IMG/VR virus record: IMGVR_UViG_3300030106_002327
Span: 1-31,466 of that record
Origin: a virus
Direction: 5' to 3' (one strand)
Length of the DNA stretch: 31,466 nucleotides
Positions 1-5,802 of the stretch are shown here, one piece after another. The first letter of the stretch is position 1. Every line of letters begins with the position of its first letter. The notes beneath the pieces are model-generated. The model was given only the letters and a program-made list of their open reading frames with translations, did no database searches and was not told where the DNA came from. The position numbers were made by a program, and so were the translations under genes.

Positions 1-102
1 ACAGGAACTTCTCATGAACTAGGAAAGTATATTCAAACAGTATTTGATATGTACCCTAAAGTTAAATTAAGAGAGGAGGAAAATTTAAAGAATGAAGAAT
101 GA
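1..102 (+). CDS. C-terminal end of an unidentified upstream gene (partial)
   Basis: An open frame enters from the left edge and stops at TGA 100-102. The 33 visible residues (TGTSHELGKYIQTVFDM followed by a charged KVKLREEE tail) look like an ordinary soluble C-terminus. The next gene starts inside it at 92, and the Shine-Dalgarno AGGAGG at 74-79 lies within its codons, as expected in a compact phage operon. Too little is present to name the protein. Confidence 0.55.
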   Translation, partial: TGTSHELGKYIQTVFDMYPKVKLREEENLKNEE

Positions 103-322
103 AAATAATGAAATTGTTAAATCAATAGCAGTCATTGTTAATTTTACACAACGATGGATAAGACATAAACGAGATGCTATCAAAGAATATAAACTTACTT
201 ATTATGATAAAAAGAAGTTGAATAGTCTTGAGATAGCAACTAAAATATTAAGTGAATTTTATTATAAGATAACACACGAAGGAGAGAGCCATGACAAAAC
301 TAGGAGAAGCAATAAGAAATAG
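92..322 (+). CDS. Small basic hypothetical protein
   Basis: This 76-residue protein is rich in Lys, Asn and Arg and has no membrane segment or recognisable motif. The ATG at 92 is preceded by AGGAGG at 74-79, a rather long 12-base spacing. Its 3' end overlaps the next gene by 32 bases, so the two are probably co-translated. It lies in the early/replication-side + strand operon ahead of the exonuclease. Function unknown; the assignment rests on frame openness, ribosome site and position. Confidence 0.6.
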   Translation: MKNENNEIVKSIAVIVNFTQRWIRHKRDAIKEYKLTYYDKKKLNSLEIATKILSEFYYKITHEGESHDKTRRSNKK

Positions 323-566
323 ATTGTATTCTGCTTTATCTCTTGTTGATTATTCGAAGAAAGAAAACAGAAGAGATAGATGGAAACAAAAAATATTTAG
401 ATATCTAATCTACAAAAGATATGATGTAGAAGATGCTCTAAATATACTAACTGCATTTAATGAAGGACATCCAGATGCAAAGAAATTTATTAACGCTGCT
501 GATAAACAAAGATTAGCAGAAGAAAAGAAATTCGGGAGAGGTTTTTATGAAAAGAAAAGACGATAA
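291..566 (+). CDS. Small basic hypothetical protein upstream of the exonuclease
   Basis: The protein is 91 residues, strongly basic (RNRLYSALS, KKENRRDRWKQK, C-terminal FYEKKRR) and predicted largely helical. AAGGAGAG lies a few bases before the ATG at 291. It overlaps the preceding gene by 32 bases and the exonuclease start by 20 bases. The charge pattern would fit a nucleic-acid-binding accessory factor, but I recognise no family. Confidence 0.65.
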   Translation: MTKLGEAIRNRLYSALSLVDYSKKENRRDRWKQKIFRYLIYKRYDVEDALNILTAFNEGHPDAKKFINAADKQRLAEEKKFGRGFYEKKRR

Positions 567-1104
567 GTATCTTACACCACTCAAAACTATTGGTGGTACA
601 GATGCCAATATGATTGCTCAAGGCAAACTATATGAAGTATGGATTAATAAATTACATCCAGAAAAACAACCAGATTTATCTGGGATATTCCAAGTTAATC
701 TTGGTGTTGAAACAGAACCATTTAATAGAGAATGGTTTATGGAACAAACTGAAAAGAAAGTAGTTATGCCTGAGAAAACATTCTATAGAAAAGGTATACC
801 ATTCGGTCATTGTAGACCAGATGGTATTATTAAGAATGATAATAAGTATGGTGATTCTATTTTAGAATGTAAACATACTAATGCATTTAATGATATCAAG
901 AAAGTTACTCAAAGATATTATTATCAGATCCAATGGAACATGTGGATTACTAAATCTGCTCTTTGTTACATGAGTGTTATCTTTGGAAACAAATGGGATT
1001 ACTGGGAAGTAGAACCAGATGTAGATAAAACCACAGATTTAGTGTTAAAAGTAGAAGATTTCTGGGAAAAGTACATAAAGACAGGTATCGAACCACCCAG
1101 ATAA
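547..1104 (+). CDS. YqaJ / lambda-exonuclease-family recombination nuclease
   Basis: This is a 185-residue PD-(D/E)XK nuclease of the YqaJ/lambda exonuclease type, which resects DNA ends to make 3' single strands for phage recombination. Visible motifs in family order are IGGTDA (residues 15-20), the GVETEPF helix with Glu57, the metal-binding Asp92 in RPDGII, the ExK pair Glu107/Lys109 in ILECKH, and the QIQ motif (127-129) that ends the core. All expected catalytic residues are present and the length is normal for compact phage members. A putative annealing protein gene follows after a terminator-like structure, forming the usual exonuclease/annealing pair. GGGAGAGG precedes the ATG. Confidence 0.87.
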   Translation: MKRKDDKYLTPLKTIGGTDANMIAQGKLYEVWINKLHPEKQPDLSGIFQVNLGVETEPFNREWFMEQTEKKVVMPEKTFYRKGIPFGHCRPDGIIKNDNKYGDSILECKHTNAFNDIKKVTQRYYYQIQWNMWITKSALCYMSVIFGNKWDYWEVEPDVDKTTDLVLKVEDFWEKYIKTGIEPPR

Positions 1105-1119
1105 CAAGTTTATTAATCA

Positions 1120-1181
1120 GGTATAAAACCCTACGAAGGTAGCAAATATGCTCTCAGTGGGCTTTATATCGCTTTTTTTTT
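1120..1181 (+). terminator. Branched intrinsic terminator after the exonuclease gene
   Basis: The outer stem pairs GGTATAAAACCC (1120-1131) with GGGCTTTATATC (1159-1170), with one A/C mismatch and one G/U pair. A run of nine T follows at 1173-1181. The apex is not a simple loop: it can form two small hairpins, CTAC-GAAG-GTAG (1131-1142) and AGCA-AATA-TGCT (1141-1152), which share two bases. The T run indicates termination or attenuation between the exonuclease and the next gene. A structured regulatory RNA is an alternative. Confidence 0.6.
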
Positions 1182-1198
1182 AAGACAAAGGAGAGAAC

Positions 1199-1654
1199 AT
1201 GCCTAAAATACCAAATGATACTATAATTACAGCAGTCAGGAAACATATGCCTAATCTAACTGATGCTGATAAGAAAGATATGTTCTGGGATTGTCATGGT
1301 CAATGGATAATCAAGAACAAATGGATGCAAAGATTGGCTGCTTTAGCAGGTGTAGAAGTAATAGATATTACTTGTCTACATTCTGAATCAAATTCTGCTG
1401 CACTCGTTATGCAAATCAAGACTGCAACAGGAGGAACTATTATGACAACTGGTGAAGCATCACCAGGTAATTCTAAGAATGCTTACTTCCATGCTATGGC
1501 TGAGAAGAGAGCATTTGATAGAGCAGCACTCAAAGCTTTAAATCTTCAGGGCTTTGTATATACTGAAGAGGATGCTGAACAGATTAAGGAAGGTCGCAGA
1601 AAAACATCTAAAGAAGATGTTAAAAAAGGTGTTGACATTCCTTATCCTAAATAG
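1199..1654 (+). CDS. Putative single-strand annealing protein (Rad52-like type)
   Basis: The protein is 151 residues. Its central segment has alternating beta-strand character (LAGVEVIDITCLHSES, AALVMQIKTATGG), then GEASPGN (85-91) and the helix AMAEKRAFDRAALKALNLQG (99-118), ending GFVYTEEDAE. The AEKRAxDRxxLKxLxLxGxVYTEEDA pattern recalls short phage recombination proteins that bind or anneal single-stranded DNA. A neighbouring YqaJ-type exonuclease supports this role. AAAGGAGAG precedes the ATG. Family membership is from memory of the pattern and context; a different ssDNA-binding function is possible. Confidence 0.55.
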   Translation: MPKIPNDTIITAVRKHMPNLTDADKKDMFWDCHGQWIIKNKWMQRLAALAGVEVIDITCLHSESNSAALVMQIKTATGGTIMTTGEASPGNSKNAYFHAMAEKRAFDRAALKALNLQGFVYTEEDAEQIKEGRRKTSKEDVKKGVDIPYPK

Positions 1655-1668
1655 AAAATAATAACAAT

Positions 1669-1675
1669 AGGAGGT
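1669..1675 (+). promoter_or_regulatory. Strong ribosome binding site of the PqqA-like gene
   Basis: AGGAGGT lies six bases before the ATG at 1682. It is a full anti-Shine-Dalgarno match at near-ideal spacing, among the best on the + strand of this window, and implies high translation of the short PqqA-like gene. Confidence 0.75.
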
Positions 1676-1681
1676 ACACAT

Positions 1682-1864
1682 ATGTGGACAGAACCTGAAA
1701 TAACTGAAGTATCAGTCGGACTTGAAATCAACTCTTATGCTTGTGCATTAATGGGTGATGATGAAGACGCTGATGATTCAGATGATTCAGCAGATGTATC
1801 AGAAGATGATTCTGATGATGACGCTGATGATGATGATTCTGATGACGAATTAGGATCTGATTAA
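1682..1864 (+). CDS. pqqA: PqqA-like PQQ precursor peptide with an acidic C-terminal tail
   Basis: The 60-residue product begins MWTEPEITEVSVGLEINSYA. This matches the PqqA pattern: W2, P5, E9, G13 and the Glu15-x3-Tyr19 pair (EINSY), followed by the ACA often seen in alphaproteobacterial members. In PQQ biosynthesis PqqE (radical SAM), with chaperone PqqD, cross-links that Glu to that Tyr; the two residues become the cofactor after proteolysis and oxidation. Normal PqqA is about 22-40 residues. This one adds a 35-residue tail (26-60) with 20 Asp, 3 Glu and 6 Ser. No pqqB-F gene is in the window, so processing would rely on host enzymes. PqqA is a stoichiometric substrate, so a highly translated phage copy could raise PQQ output. 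A decoy for PqqD/PqqE or a different RiPP is an alternative. Confidence 0.8.
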   Translation: MWTEPEITEVSVGLEINSYACALMGDDEDADDSDDSADVSEDDSDDDADDDDSDDELGSD

Positions 1865-1867
1865 TTA

Positions 1868-1882
1868 GGTTTCATTGAAACC
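1868..1882 (+). other. Perfect hairpin directly after the PqqA-like stop codon
   Basis: GGTTTC-ATT-GAAACC forms a perfect six-base-pair stem with a three-base loop, beginning three bases after the stop. It lacks a T run, so it is more likely an mRNA 3' stabiliser or part of a compound structure with the next hairpin than a terminator by itself. Confidence 0.55.
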
Positions 1883-1884
1883 GA

Positions 1885-1933
1885 GAAGAGTGCTGGTATT
1901 TATCCCTTTCTCTCTCTAACACCAGTGCTCTTC
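1885..1933 (+). terminator. Long hairpin between the PqqA-like and TSCPD genes
   Basis: GAAGAGTGCTGGT (1885-1897) pairs with ACCAGTGCTCTTC (1921-1933) over 13 positions, with two G/U wobbles in the RNA. The 23-base loop is pyrimidine-rich. It is followed by TTTATTATTA, an imperfect U tract that overlaps the approach to the next start codon. It may act as a partial terminator or may control translation of the next gene, which has no Shine-Dalgarno sequence of its own. Confidence 0.45.
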
Positions 1934-1942
1934 TTTATTATT

Positions 1943-2257
1943 ATGAGAAAGAAATTACCATCAAGAAGACCTTGTACTATTATTAGACTAATGAGAAATG
2001 CTAATAAGTTCTATGTTATAATAGATCGTGATCCAAATACTGGAGAACCAAGAGGATTACATTGTCATGGTTCTAAACCAGGATGTGAGGTATGGGCATT
2101 ATTACATGAAGCTTTACCTATTATATCTAGAAACATTCAATCTATGAAAGATCCAGAACATATAGCTAGTTTCTTTAAGTATCAAAGAATATCTATATTA
2201 TCAGATATAGTACAAGTATTTGTAAATGAATATAAAGATTGGAGAAAAACACAATGA
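1943..2257 (+). CDS. TSCPD-domain protein
   Basis: This 104-residue protein opens KLPSRRPCTIIRL, then FYVIIDRDPNTGEPRG, then GCEVWALLHEALPIISRNIQ. That is the order of the TSCPD domain best known at the C-terminus of B12-dependent ribonucleotide reductases (LPxRRxG, a beta strand, DxxGxPxE, GS, helix). Stand-alone TSCPD proteins occur in phages of alphaproteobacteria. Its biochemical role alone is unclear; a link to nucleotide reduction is a family inference. I chose ATG 1943 because the upstream GTG at 1925 lies inside the hairpin arm. The end overlaps the next ATG as ATGA. Confidence 0.7.
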   Translation: MRKKLPSRRPCTIIRLMRNANKFYVIIDRDPNTGEPRGLHCHGSKPGCEVWALLHEALPIISRNIQSMKDPEHIASFFKYQRISILSDIVQVFVNEYKDWRKTQ

Positions 2258-2460
2258 TAGAATATATATTATTAATATGGGTAGGAGAGTTTTTATATTT
2301 TGAAGATATCTATATTAATAGACATGCTTGTTCTGTTAATGCAGAAAAAATATTAAATAAACAAAGTACCTATTCATATATTTGTGCACCTAATACCCCA
2401 AAAAATCAAAAATTAAAAGTTAAAGGAGTGTTCCATAAGGACTTATTAAAAAAGAAATGA
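2254..2460 (+). CDS. Small exported hypothetical protein
   Basis: The 68-residue protein begins with a hydrophobic stretch (MIEYILLIWVGEFLYF) and carries two later Cys residues (HACSV and YICAP). This suggests export or membrane association with a possible disulfide. I chose ATG 2254, which overlaps the previous stop as ATGA and has GGAG at 2241-2244, over a TTG at 2239. Its last codons overlap the lipoprotein gene start by four bases. Family unknown. Confidence 0.6.
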   Translation: MIEYILLIWVGEFLYFEDIYINRHACSVNAEKILNKQSTYSYICAPNTPKNQKLKVKGVFHKDLLKKK

Positions 2461-2648
2461 ATAAACTATTAATATTATTATTCTTTATTTGTACTAGCTG
2501 TTCTCATTTAGGAGTAGTATCATTTACTTCTAATATTGTTACTTATGAAGTAACAGGTAAAACAAATTCAGAAATTGTAGTATCAATGTTACTACAAAAA
2601 GATTGTAAATATATTAGAATATTAGAACAAAGGAGGATCTGTGAATAA
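2457..2648 (+). CDS. Small putative lipoprotein
   Basis: The 63-residue protein has a short basic N-terminus, a hydrophobic core (LLILLFFI) and a CTSC-S site resembling a weak lipobox, so Cys15 could be lipidated. The C-terminal part (VTGKTNSEIVVS, then DCKYIRILEQRRIC) keeps two spaced Cys, similar to small bacterial and phage lipoproteins of the TGK/DCK type. It could be an outer-membrane-facing lysis or host-surface factor, but its separation from the holin block argues against a confident spanin call. The AGGAGG used by the next gene lies within its final codons. Confidence 0.55.
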   Translation: MNKLLILLFFICTSCSHLGVVSFTSNIVTYEVTGKTNSEIVVSMLLQKDCKYIRILEQRRICE

Positions 2649-2946
2649 AAGTACAATAAAAAAATTAATGATGCTAGATAATCTAGCAAAGTATTTTTTC
2701 TTTGATCATCGATGGTTACAATCATCAATGACAAGAGCAACAAAACAAGAAATAAAATTAAGAAATACTTTCTTAGCAATAGCTAGAATTAATGGCTTTA
2801 GTGTTAATATGATAGCTAGATATTTACATAAAGATCATACAACTATTCGACATCACTTGGCTTCGATGAAGCCTCATTGGCAAAGTCTAAGTCCTTGTCA
2901 TCGTGAACTTTTTGTCGTGCCACCTTCTCAGCTACAAGATCAGTAA
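2641..2946 (+). CDS. DnaA domain IV-like small DNA-binding protein
   Basis: A GTG start is preceded by AGGAGG (2631-2636). The 101-residue product holds a helical segment TFLAIARINGFSVNMIARYL then HKDHTTIRHHLASMK (residues 63-77). The KDHTT motif followed by I/V and H is the hallmark of the DnaA C-terminal domain, which reads the DnaA box. There is no ATPase domain, so this is a domain-IV-only protein, perhaps an origin-binding or host-DnaA-competing factor. The final 24 residues look unstructured and are encoded antisense to the converging DUF6378-like gene. Confidence 0.65.
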   Translation: MNKSTIKKLMMLDNLAKYFFFDHRWLQSSMTRATKQEIKLRNTFLAIARINGFSVNMIARYLHKDHTTIRHHLASMKPHWQSLSPCHRELFVVPPSQLQDQ

Positions 2947-3211
2947 CTCCATTCTTTTTAGTTCCTGCTGCTAAAGCTGCATATCCTACAATATCTATAA
3001 AGTTATCATCAAGATCTTTGCCCTGTTTTTGTCGCATCATTTTTACAAGTGCCATACAAATAGGTATATCTTGAGCTGTTACATTGAAACCGAAATAGGC
3101 AGTCCACATAGTGGCTACACTTCTAAACATAGAATTATAATCCCCATATGCATCTGCTCTTTCTTTAGTGATTAATCTTTTAGCTTCGTCTATTATTTCT
3201 TCTGGTGTCAT
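2843..3211 (-). CDS. DUF6378-like phage protein
   Basis: This 122-residue helical protein carries the pattern ERADAYGDYNSMFRSVATMW (residues 17-36), AQDIPICMALVKMMRQK and DDNFIDIVGYAALAAG. I recognise this as the DUF6378 type, common in phages. The family resembles small helical nucleotide-handling folds such as MazG-like proteins, but its activity is not established. It is the last gene of the leftward late unit and overlaps the phosphoesterase by 32 bases. Its C-terminal 35 codons lie opposite the DnaA-like gene. Confidence 0.72.
   Translation of the reverse strand: MTPEEIIDEAKRLITKERADAYGDYNSMFRSVATMWTAYFGFNVTAQDIPICMALVKMMRQKQGKDLDDNFIDIVGYAALAAGTKKNGVTDLVAEKVARQKVHDDKDLDFANEASSKPSDVE
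2859..2873. other. Perfect hairpin inside the convergent overlap
   Basis: GGCTTC-GAT-GAAGCC is a perfect six-base-pair stem with a three-base loop, lying in DNA coding on both strands near where the two operons meet. No T run follows on either strand, so it is not a standard terminator. It could still slow converging polymerases, or be a chance result of codon use. Confidence 0.4.
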
Positions 3212-3956
3212 ACATATCCTCTAATGTTTTCATAGTTATAAAACTAACATCCTGGATATGATTGTCAAATATATTTATTTCTGTAATACCCCATGCCCAA
3301 CCAGTAGTACATATCTTACAATAATTTTCTACATGACCATAAGGCAAAGAACAACCAACATTTAAAACTCTAGTATAATTTGATTCTCCAATCTTAGGAC
3401 ATCTAATATCATTATACTTATGTGAGTGTCCAAAGACTACATCAAATTGAGAGTGCTGCCCAATATTTCTTTCAGCATTAACTCCACCAAATTCTTTACC
3501 CATTACATTAAAAGGAACATGAACAAATCCTACATTATCTATCATATGAAATACACCATATGTAGTATAATTCCAACCAAATGAAGTAAAAGTATCTCCT
3601 AATTGTTTTTGCATCATAGAATATATTTCAGGATTTTGTTGTTCCCATTTATATAATCTATGTTCATGATTACCATAAGTACAATGTTTTAAACCTTTAT
3701 ATTTTTTCATAGAATTATCCAGTACTGAAAGACATTCTTTAAAAGAATCCATATCTTCTGTAAAAGTTCCTTTATTTCTACCAGCCATTGTTTCATTTCC
3801 AATATGCCAACATAAAGAATCAAAGGTACAAAAATCTCCTATCTGAACTACATGATCTGGATCTTGTTCTTCAATATGTTTACCTATCCATTTCATTCTA
3901 TCCTTAGGAATAGCTGGTGCATCATGTACATCTGCAATAATAATTACTCTTGTCAT
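3180..3956 (-). CDS. Calcineurin-like metallophosphoesterase
   Basis: The 258-residue protein has the metallophosphoesterase core in order: DVHD (residues 9-12), GDF (40-42), GNHEHR (95-100), His146 in FVHVP, and GHSHK (176-180). These supply the dinuclear metal ligands. Such phage enzymes hydrolyse phosphomonoesters or phosphodiesters; the substrate cannot be read from sequence. It overlaps the upstream small gene by four bases (ATGA) and the downstream DUF6378-like gene by 32, placing it in the late leftward operon after the lysis genes. All metal-ligand motifs are intact. Confidence 0.87.
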   Translation of the reverse strand: MTRVIIIADVHDAPAIPKDRMKWIGKHIEEQDPDHVVQIGDFCTFDSLCWHIGNETMAGRNKGTFTEDMDSFKECLSVLDNSMKKYKGLKHCTYGNHEHRLYKWEQQNPEIYSMMQKQLGDTFTSFGWNYTTYGVFHMIDNVGFVHVPFNVMGKEFGGVNAERNIGQHSQFDVVFGHSHKYNDIRCPKIGESNYTRVLNVGCSLPYGHVENYCKICTTGWAWGITEINIFDNHIQDVSFITMKTLEDMYDTRRNNRRS

Positions 3957-4129
3957 ACTTTAACTGGACCTATTTTAGAATAAGGAATATATTCACCATC
4001 AATATTTCCACACATTATTCCTTTATATAACACAGGTTTAATAGGAATCCATTCTCCATTTCTATAGATTTTTCTCATTGAATCTTCTGGTTTTTCTTTA
4101 TCTTCCCCTCTAATTTTTTTACTTGCCAT
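3953..4129 (-). CDS. 58-residue hypothetical protein
   Basis: A short open frame begins ATG (4129) with MASKKIRGEDKEKPEDSM and continues IYRNGEWIPIKPVLY and GNIDGEYIPYSKIG, with two similar strand-forming GE(W/Y)IP elements. Its TGA overlaps the ATG of the phosphoesterase, the tight coupling seen elsewhere here. No strong Shine-Dalgarno is visible. The overlap and compositional match to neighbours support it as real. Function unknown. Confidence 0.6.
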   Translation of the reverse strand: MASKKIRGEDKEKPEDSMRKIYRNGEWIPIKPVLYKGIMCGNIDGEYIPYSKIGPVKV

Positions 4130-4209
4130 AGTTTTACATTTAGTTTAATATTTAATTTTATCAACAATTATGTTGATATATACATTTAATAACTAATCCC
4201 GACTATAGA

Positions 4210-4237
4210 AACTGGGGGGAGTAAAATCCTCCCAGTT
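4210..4237. terminator. Hairpin after the holin gene
   Basis: AACTGGGGGGA (4210-4220) and TCCTCCCAGTT (4227-4237) form an 11-base-pair stem, with one G/U or A/C position depending on strand, and a six-base loop. It overlaps the holin stop codon. On the - strand only a short T stretch follows; on the + strand TTATTTT follows. It is probably a partial or bidirectional terminator within the leftward unit, separating holin and phosphoesterase transcripts. Confidence 0.5.
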
Positions 4238-4565
4238 ATTTTAAAAATTTCTTTGCTATATTAATCCCAAAACTACCAGCAATTATCACAAGTAATGCCC
4301 AAGAAAACCATTCAGGTACATCAGTATTTAATATTACCCATCCATTAATTAAGTATGGCTGGACTGGTGGAAAAAAATGTAGACAAAAAATTCCTGTAAA
4401 TAATAAACAAAGATACTCATCCTTCCAGGAAGTTTCACTAGCTCTTTGAGCAGAAGCTGCCCAATCTAATTCTGCTTTTCTTTCAACCTTCTTTCTTTCA
4501 CCATAATGTTTGATGCCTTCTACTACAGAAGATCCAACAGTTTTAATTAATAAAGACCAAATCAT
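4236..4565 (-). CDS. Holin of the GTA 3TM type
   Basis: The 109-residue protein contains ETSWKDEYLCLLFTGIFCLHF (44-64), a membrane segment, then PPVQPYLINGW and a second membrane segment after VPEWFSWALLVIIAGSFGINIAKK (84-106). The SWKDE-x-hydrophobic and PEWF...FGI elements match the GTA_holin_3TM family of gene-transfer-agent and alphaproteobacterial phage holins. It would form inner-membrane lesions at lysis. It overlaps the upstream coiled-coil/TM gene by four bases. The segment near 5-15 may be the third, weaker membrane helix. Confidence 0.72.
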   Translation of the reverse strand: MIWSLLIKTVGSSVVEGIKHYGERKKVERKAELDWAASAQRASETSWKDEYLCLLFTGIFCLHFFPPVQPYLINGWVILNTDVPEWFSWALLVIIAGSFGINIAKKFLK

Positions 4566-4780
4566 TTAAATACTCTCATTACTAAATATACTAATCCCAG
4601 TATTGAAGTAATGTATGCTAATGCTTTTATACTACCAGAGCCCATGGCTAATTGTTTTTCTATTCCTAATATTGCTTTTGTATTTTCTTTTGATTTATTT
4701 TCTAGCCTTGATAAGGAAGATTTAATTTCTTTATATCTCTCAGAACAAATGTCCTCATGATCCTTGAGAGTACTAGCCAT
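4562..4780 (-). CDS. XhlA-like coiled-coil/transmembrane lysis accessory protein
   Basis: The 72-residue protein has a charged helical N-terminal part with heptad spacing (KDHEDICSERYKEIKSSLSRLENK) and one C-terminal membrane helix (IKALAYITSILGLVYLVMRV). This is the architecture of XhlA-type phage membrane proteins that assist holins. The stop/start overlap ATGA with the GTA-type holin supports a joint role in lysis. Assignment is by architecture and neighbourhood. Confidence 0.6.
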   Translation of the reverse strand: MASTLKDHEDICSERYKEIKSSLSRLENKSKENTKAILGIEKQLAMGSGSIKALAYITSILGLVYLVMRVFK

Positions 4781-4781
4781 C

Positions 4782-5057
4782 TTAAATATTTACTCCAGGT
4801 GTAATTATTTCTTTTGATTTATTTGGAAATGCTGGATGCATATATACAGTAAAAGGACCATCAGTACAACTAGCTAGTTTCCAGTCATACATAAATTCAT
4901 ATTTTTTTATTTGTTGTATTGTTTGATGTGGTTGGTCATCTAAACATTCTTGCATTGTTGTATATTCCTTATCAACTTTTATAAATTTAATATTGTTTGG
5001 TGTTGCTAAATCATATTCTGAAATATGAATTAACATTATAAGCATGAACCATTTCAT
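4782..5057 (-). CDS. Putative exported protein at the head of the lysis block
   Basis: This 91-residue protein starts with a short hydrophobic segment (MKWFMLIMLIHI) that may be a signal peptide, followed by a soluble part with Cys38 (MQECLDD) and Cys64 (ASCTDG) that could form a periplasmic disulfide. It ends one base before the XhlA-like start. A candidate late promoter lies 37 bases upstream of its start, so it is the first gene of the lysis transcript. I do not recognise the family; a periplasmic lysis helper is possible. Confidence 0.6.
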   Translation of the reverse strand: MKWFMLIMLIHISEYDLATPNNIKFIKVDKEYTTMQECLDDQPHQTIQQIKKYEFMYDWKLASCTDGPFTVYMHPAFPNKSKEIITPGVNI

Positions 5058-5093
5058 AGTATTATTAAGATTATATAAAATATATTAGACTAA

Positions 5094-5102
5094 CAACGCA
5101 CA
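5094..5102 (-). promoter_or_regulatory. Candidate late promoter P5 (lysis block)
   Basis: On the - strand this reads TATTGTGCGTTGTTAG. The core TGTGCGTTG is shared with four other sites in the window. It lies between the 222-residue gene and the lysis block, pointing into the lysis genes. The GC-rich core stands out in AT-rich intergenic DNA. Confidence 0.6.
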
Positions 5103-5105
5103 ATA

Positions 5106-5774
5106 TTATTTGTTCTTTTTTTGTATTTGTTGTTGAGGTTGAGCACTTGGAATTGTAACTCCACCTGTTTCATTACTTAATTTATCTCCACGATTTAATC
5201 TTTGTAGAGTTTGTAGTGGTCCTAATACATTTATAACTTCTGCTTGTGAACTTCCAGGTGTTAGTGTATTAGCTCTGTTAATTAAATTTTGTTCATAGCT
5301 TTTAGCTTGATGGTCGTTTACATCTTTAGTATTAAAACTACCATCATCTAATTCTTTTTTTAATCTAGACCAATGTTCTATCTCTCTTACTCTATCTTTA
5401 GCGACAGATTCATGCTGTGATTTTATCCACCTGCATTCATCAATATCAATTTGTAATAATTCTTTTTTAAATTCATCAGTTTCTGTTTCAATCTTCTTTT
5501 GTTTTCTTTTTAACTTAACTAAATTTCTTCTGTATTCAAAAGATAATGTATGTAAGTTTTCAATAAACACTCCTTGTTCTCTTACACATTGCCAATACTT
5601 ACTTGCTTTAGTAGGATGTTTACCATCATTCAAAACAGAAAACCTCATCTCAGTTTCTGTTCTAAACATTTGTTTCTTATTCATGGTATCATTAAGTTCT
5701 TCTTTAATTTTATTAATGAACCCATTATCCTTTGTTGGTAACATAGGATAACTAATTTTAGTTAACTTAGTCAT
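5106..5774 (-). CDS. Coiled-coil hypothetical protein downstream of the tail genes
   Basis: The 222-residue protein is mostly charged helix: ETEMRFSVLND (40-50), KYWQCVREQGVFIENLHTL, then a long Lys/Glu-rich coil (LVKLKRKQKKIETETDEF). It ends in a disordered Gln-rich tail (SAQPQQQIQKKNK). Similar helical proteins sit near tail genes in marine phages, but their function is unknown to me. A virion-assembly or chaperone role would fit the coil and position. The gene lies just upstream of a candidate late promoter. Confidence 0.6.
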   Translation of the reverse strand: MTKLTKISYPMLPTKDNGFINKIKEELNDTMNKKQMFRTETEMRFSVLNDGKHPTKASKYWQCVREQGVFIENLHTLSFEYRRNLVKLKRKQKKIETETDEFKKELLQIDIDECRWIKSQHESVAKDRVREIEHWSRLKKELDDGSFNTKDVNDHQAKSYEQNLINRANTLTPGSSQAEVINVLGPLQTLQRLNRGDKLSNETGGVTIPSAQPQQQIQKKNK

Positions 5775-5802
5775 AATATATTATATATAACATATTATTT
5801 AA

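Noticed and set aside
1129-1140. CCT-ACGA-AGG hairpin resembling one guanidine-II (mini-ykkC) stem-loop
   Set aside because: That riboswitch needs two ACGR-loop hairpins; only one is present, and the downstream gene is not a guanidine exporter. The region reads better as a terminator.
2239-2253. TTG start for the small exported protein
   Set aside because: ATG 2254 overlaps the previous stop as ATGA and has GGAG at good spacing, matching the other junctions.
2543-2779. 78-residue - strand hydrophobic frame
   Set aside because: It lies opposite two + strand genes with good starts; its leucine-rich look comes from AT-rich antisense DNA.
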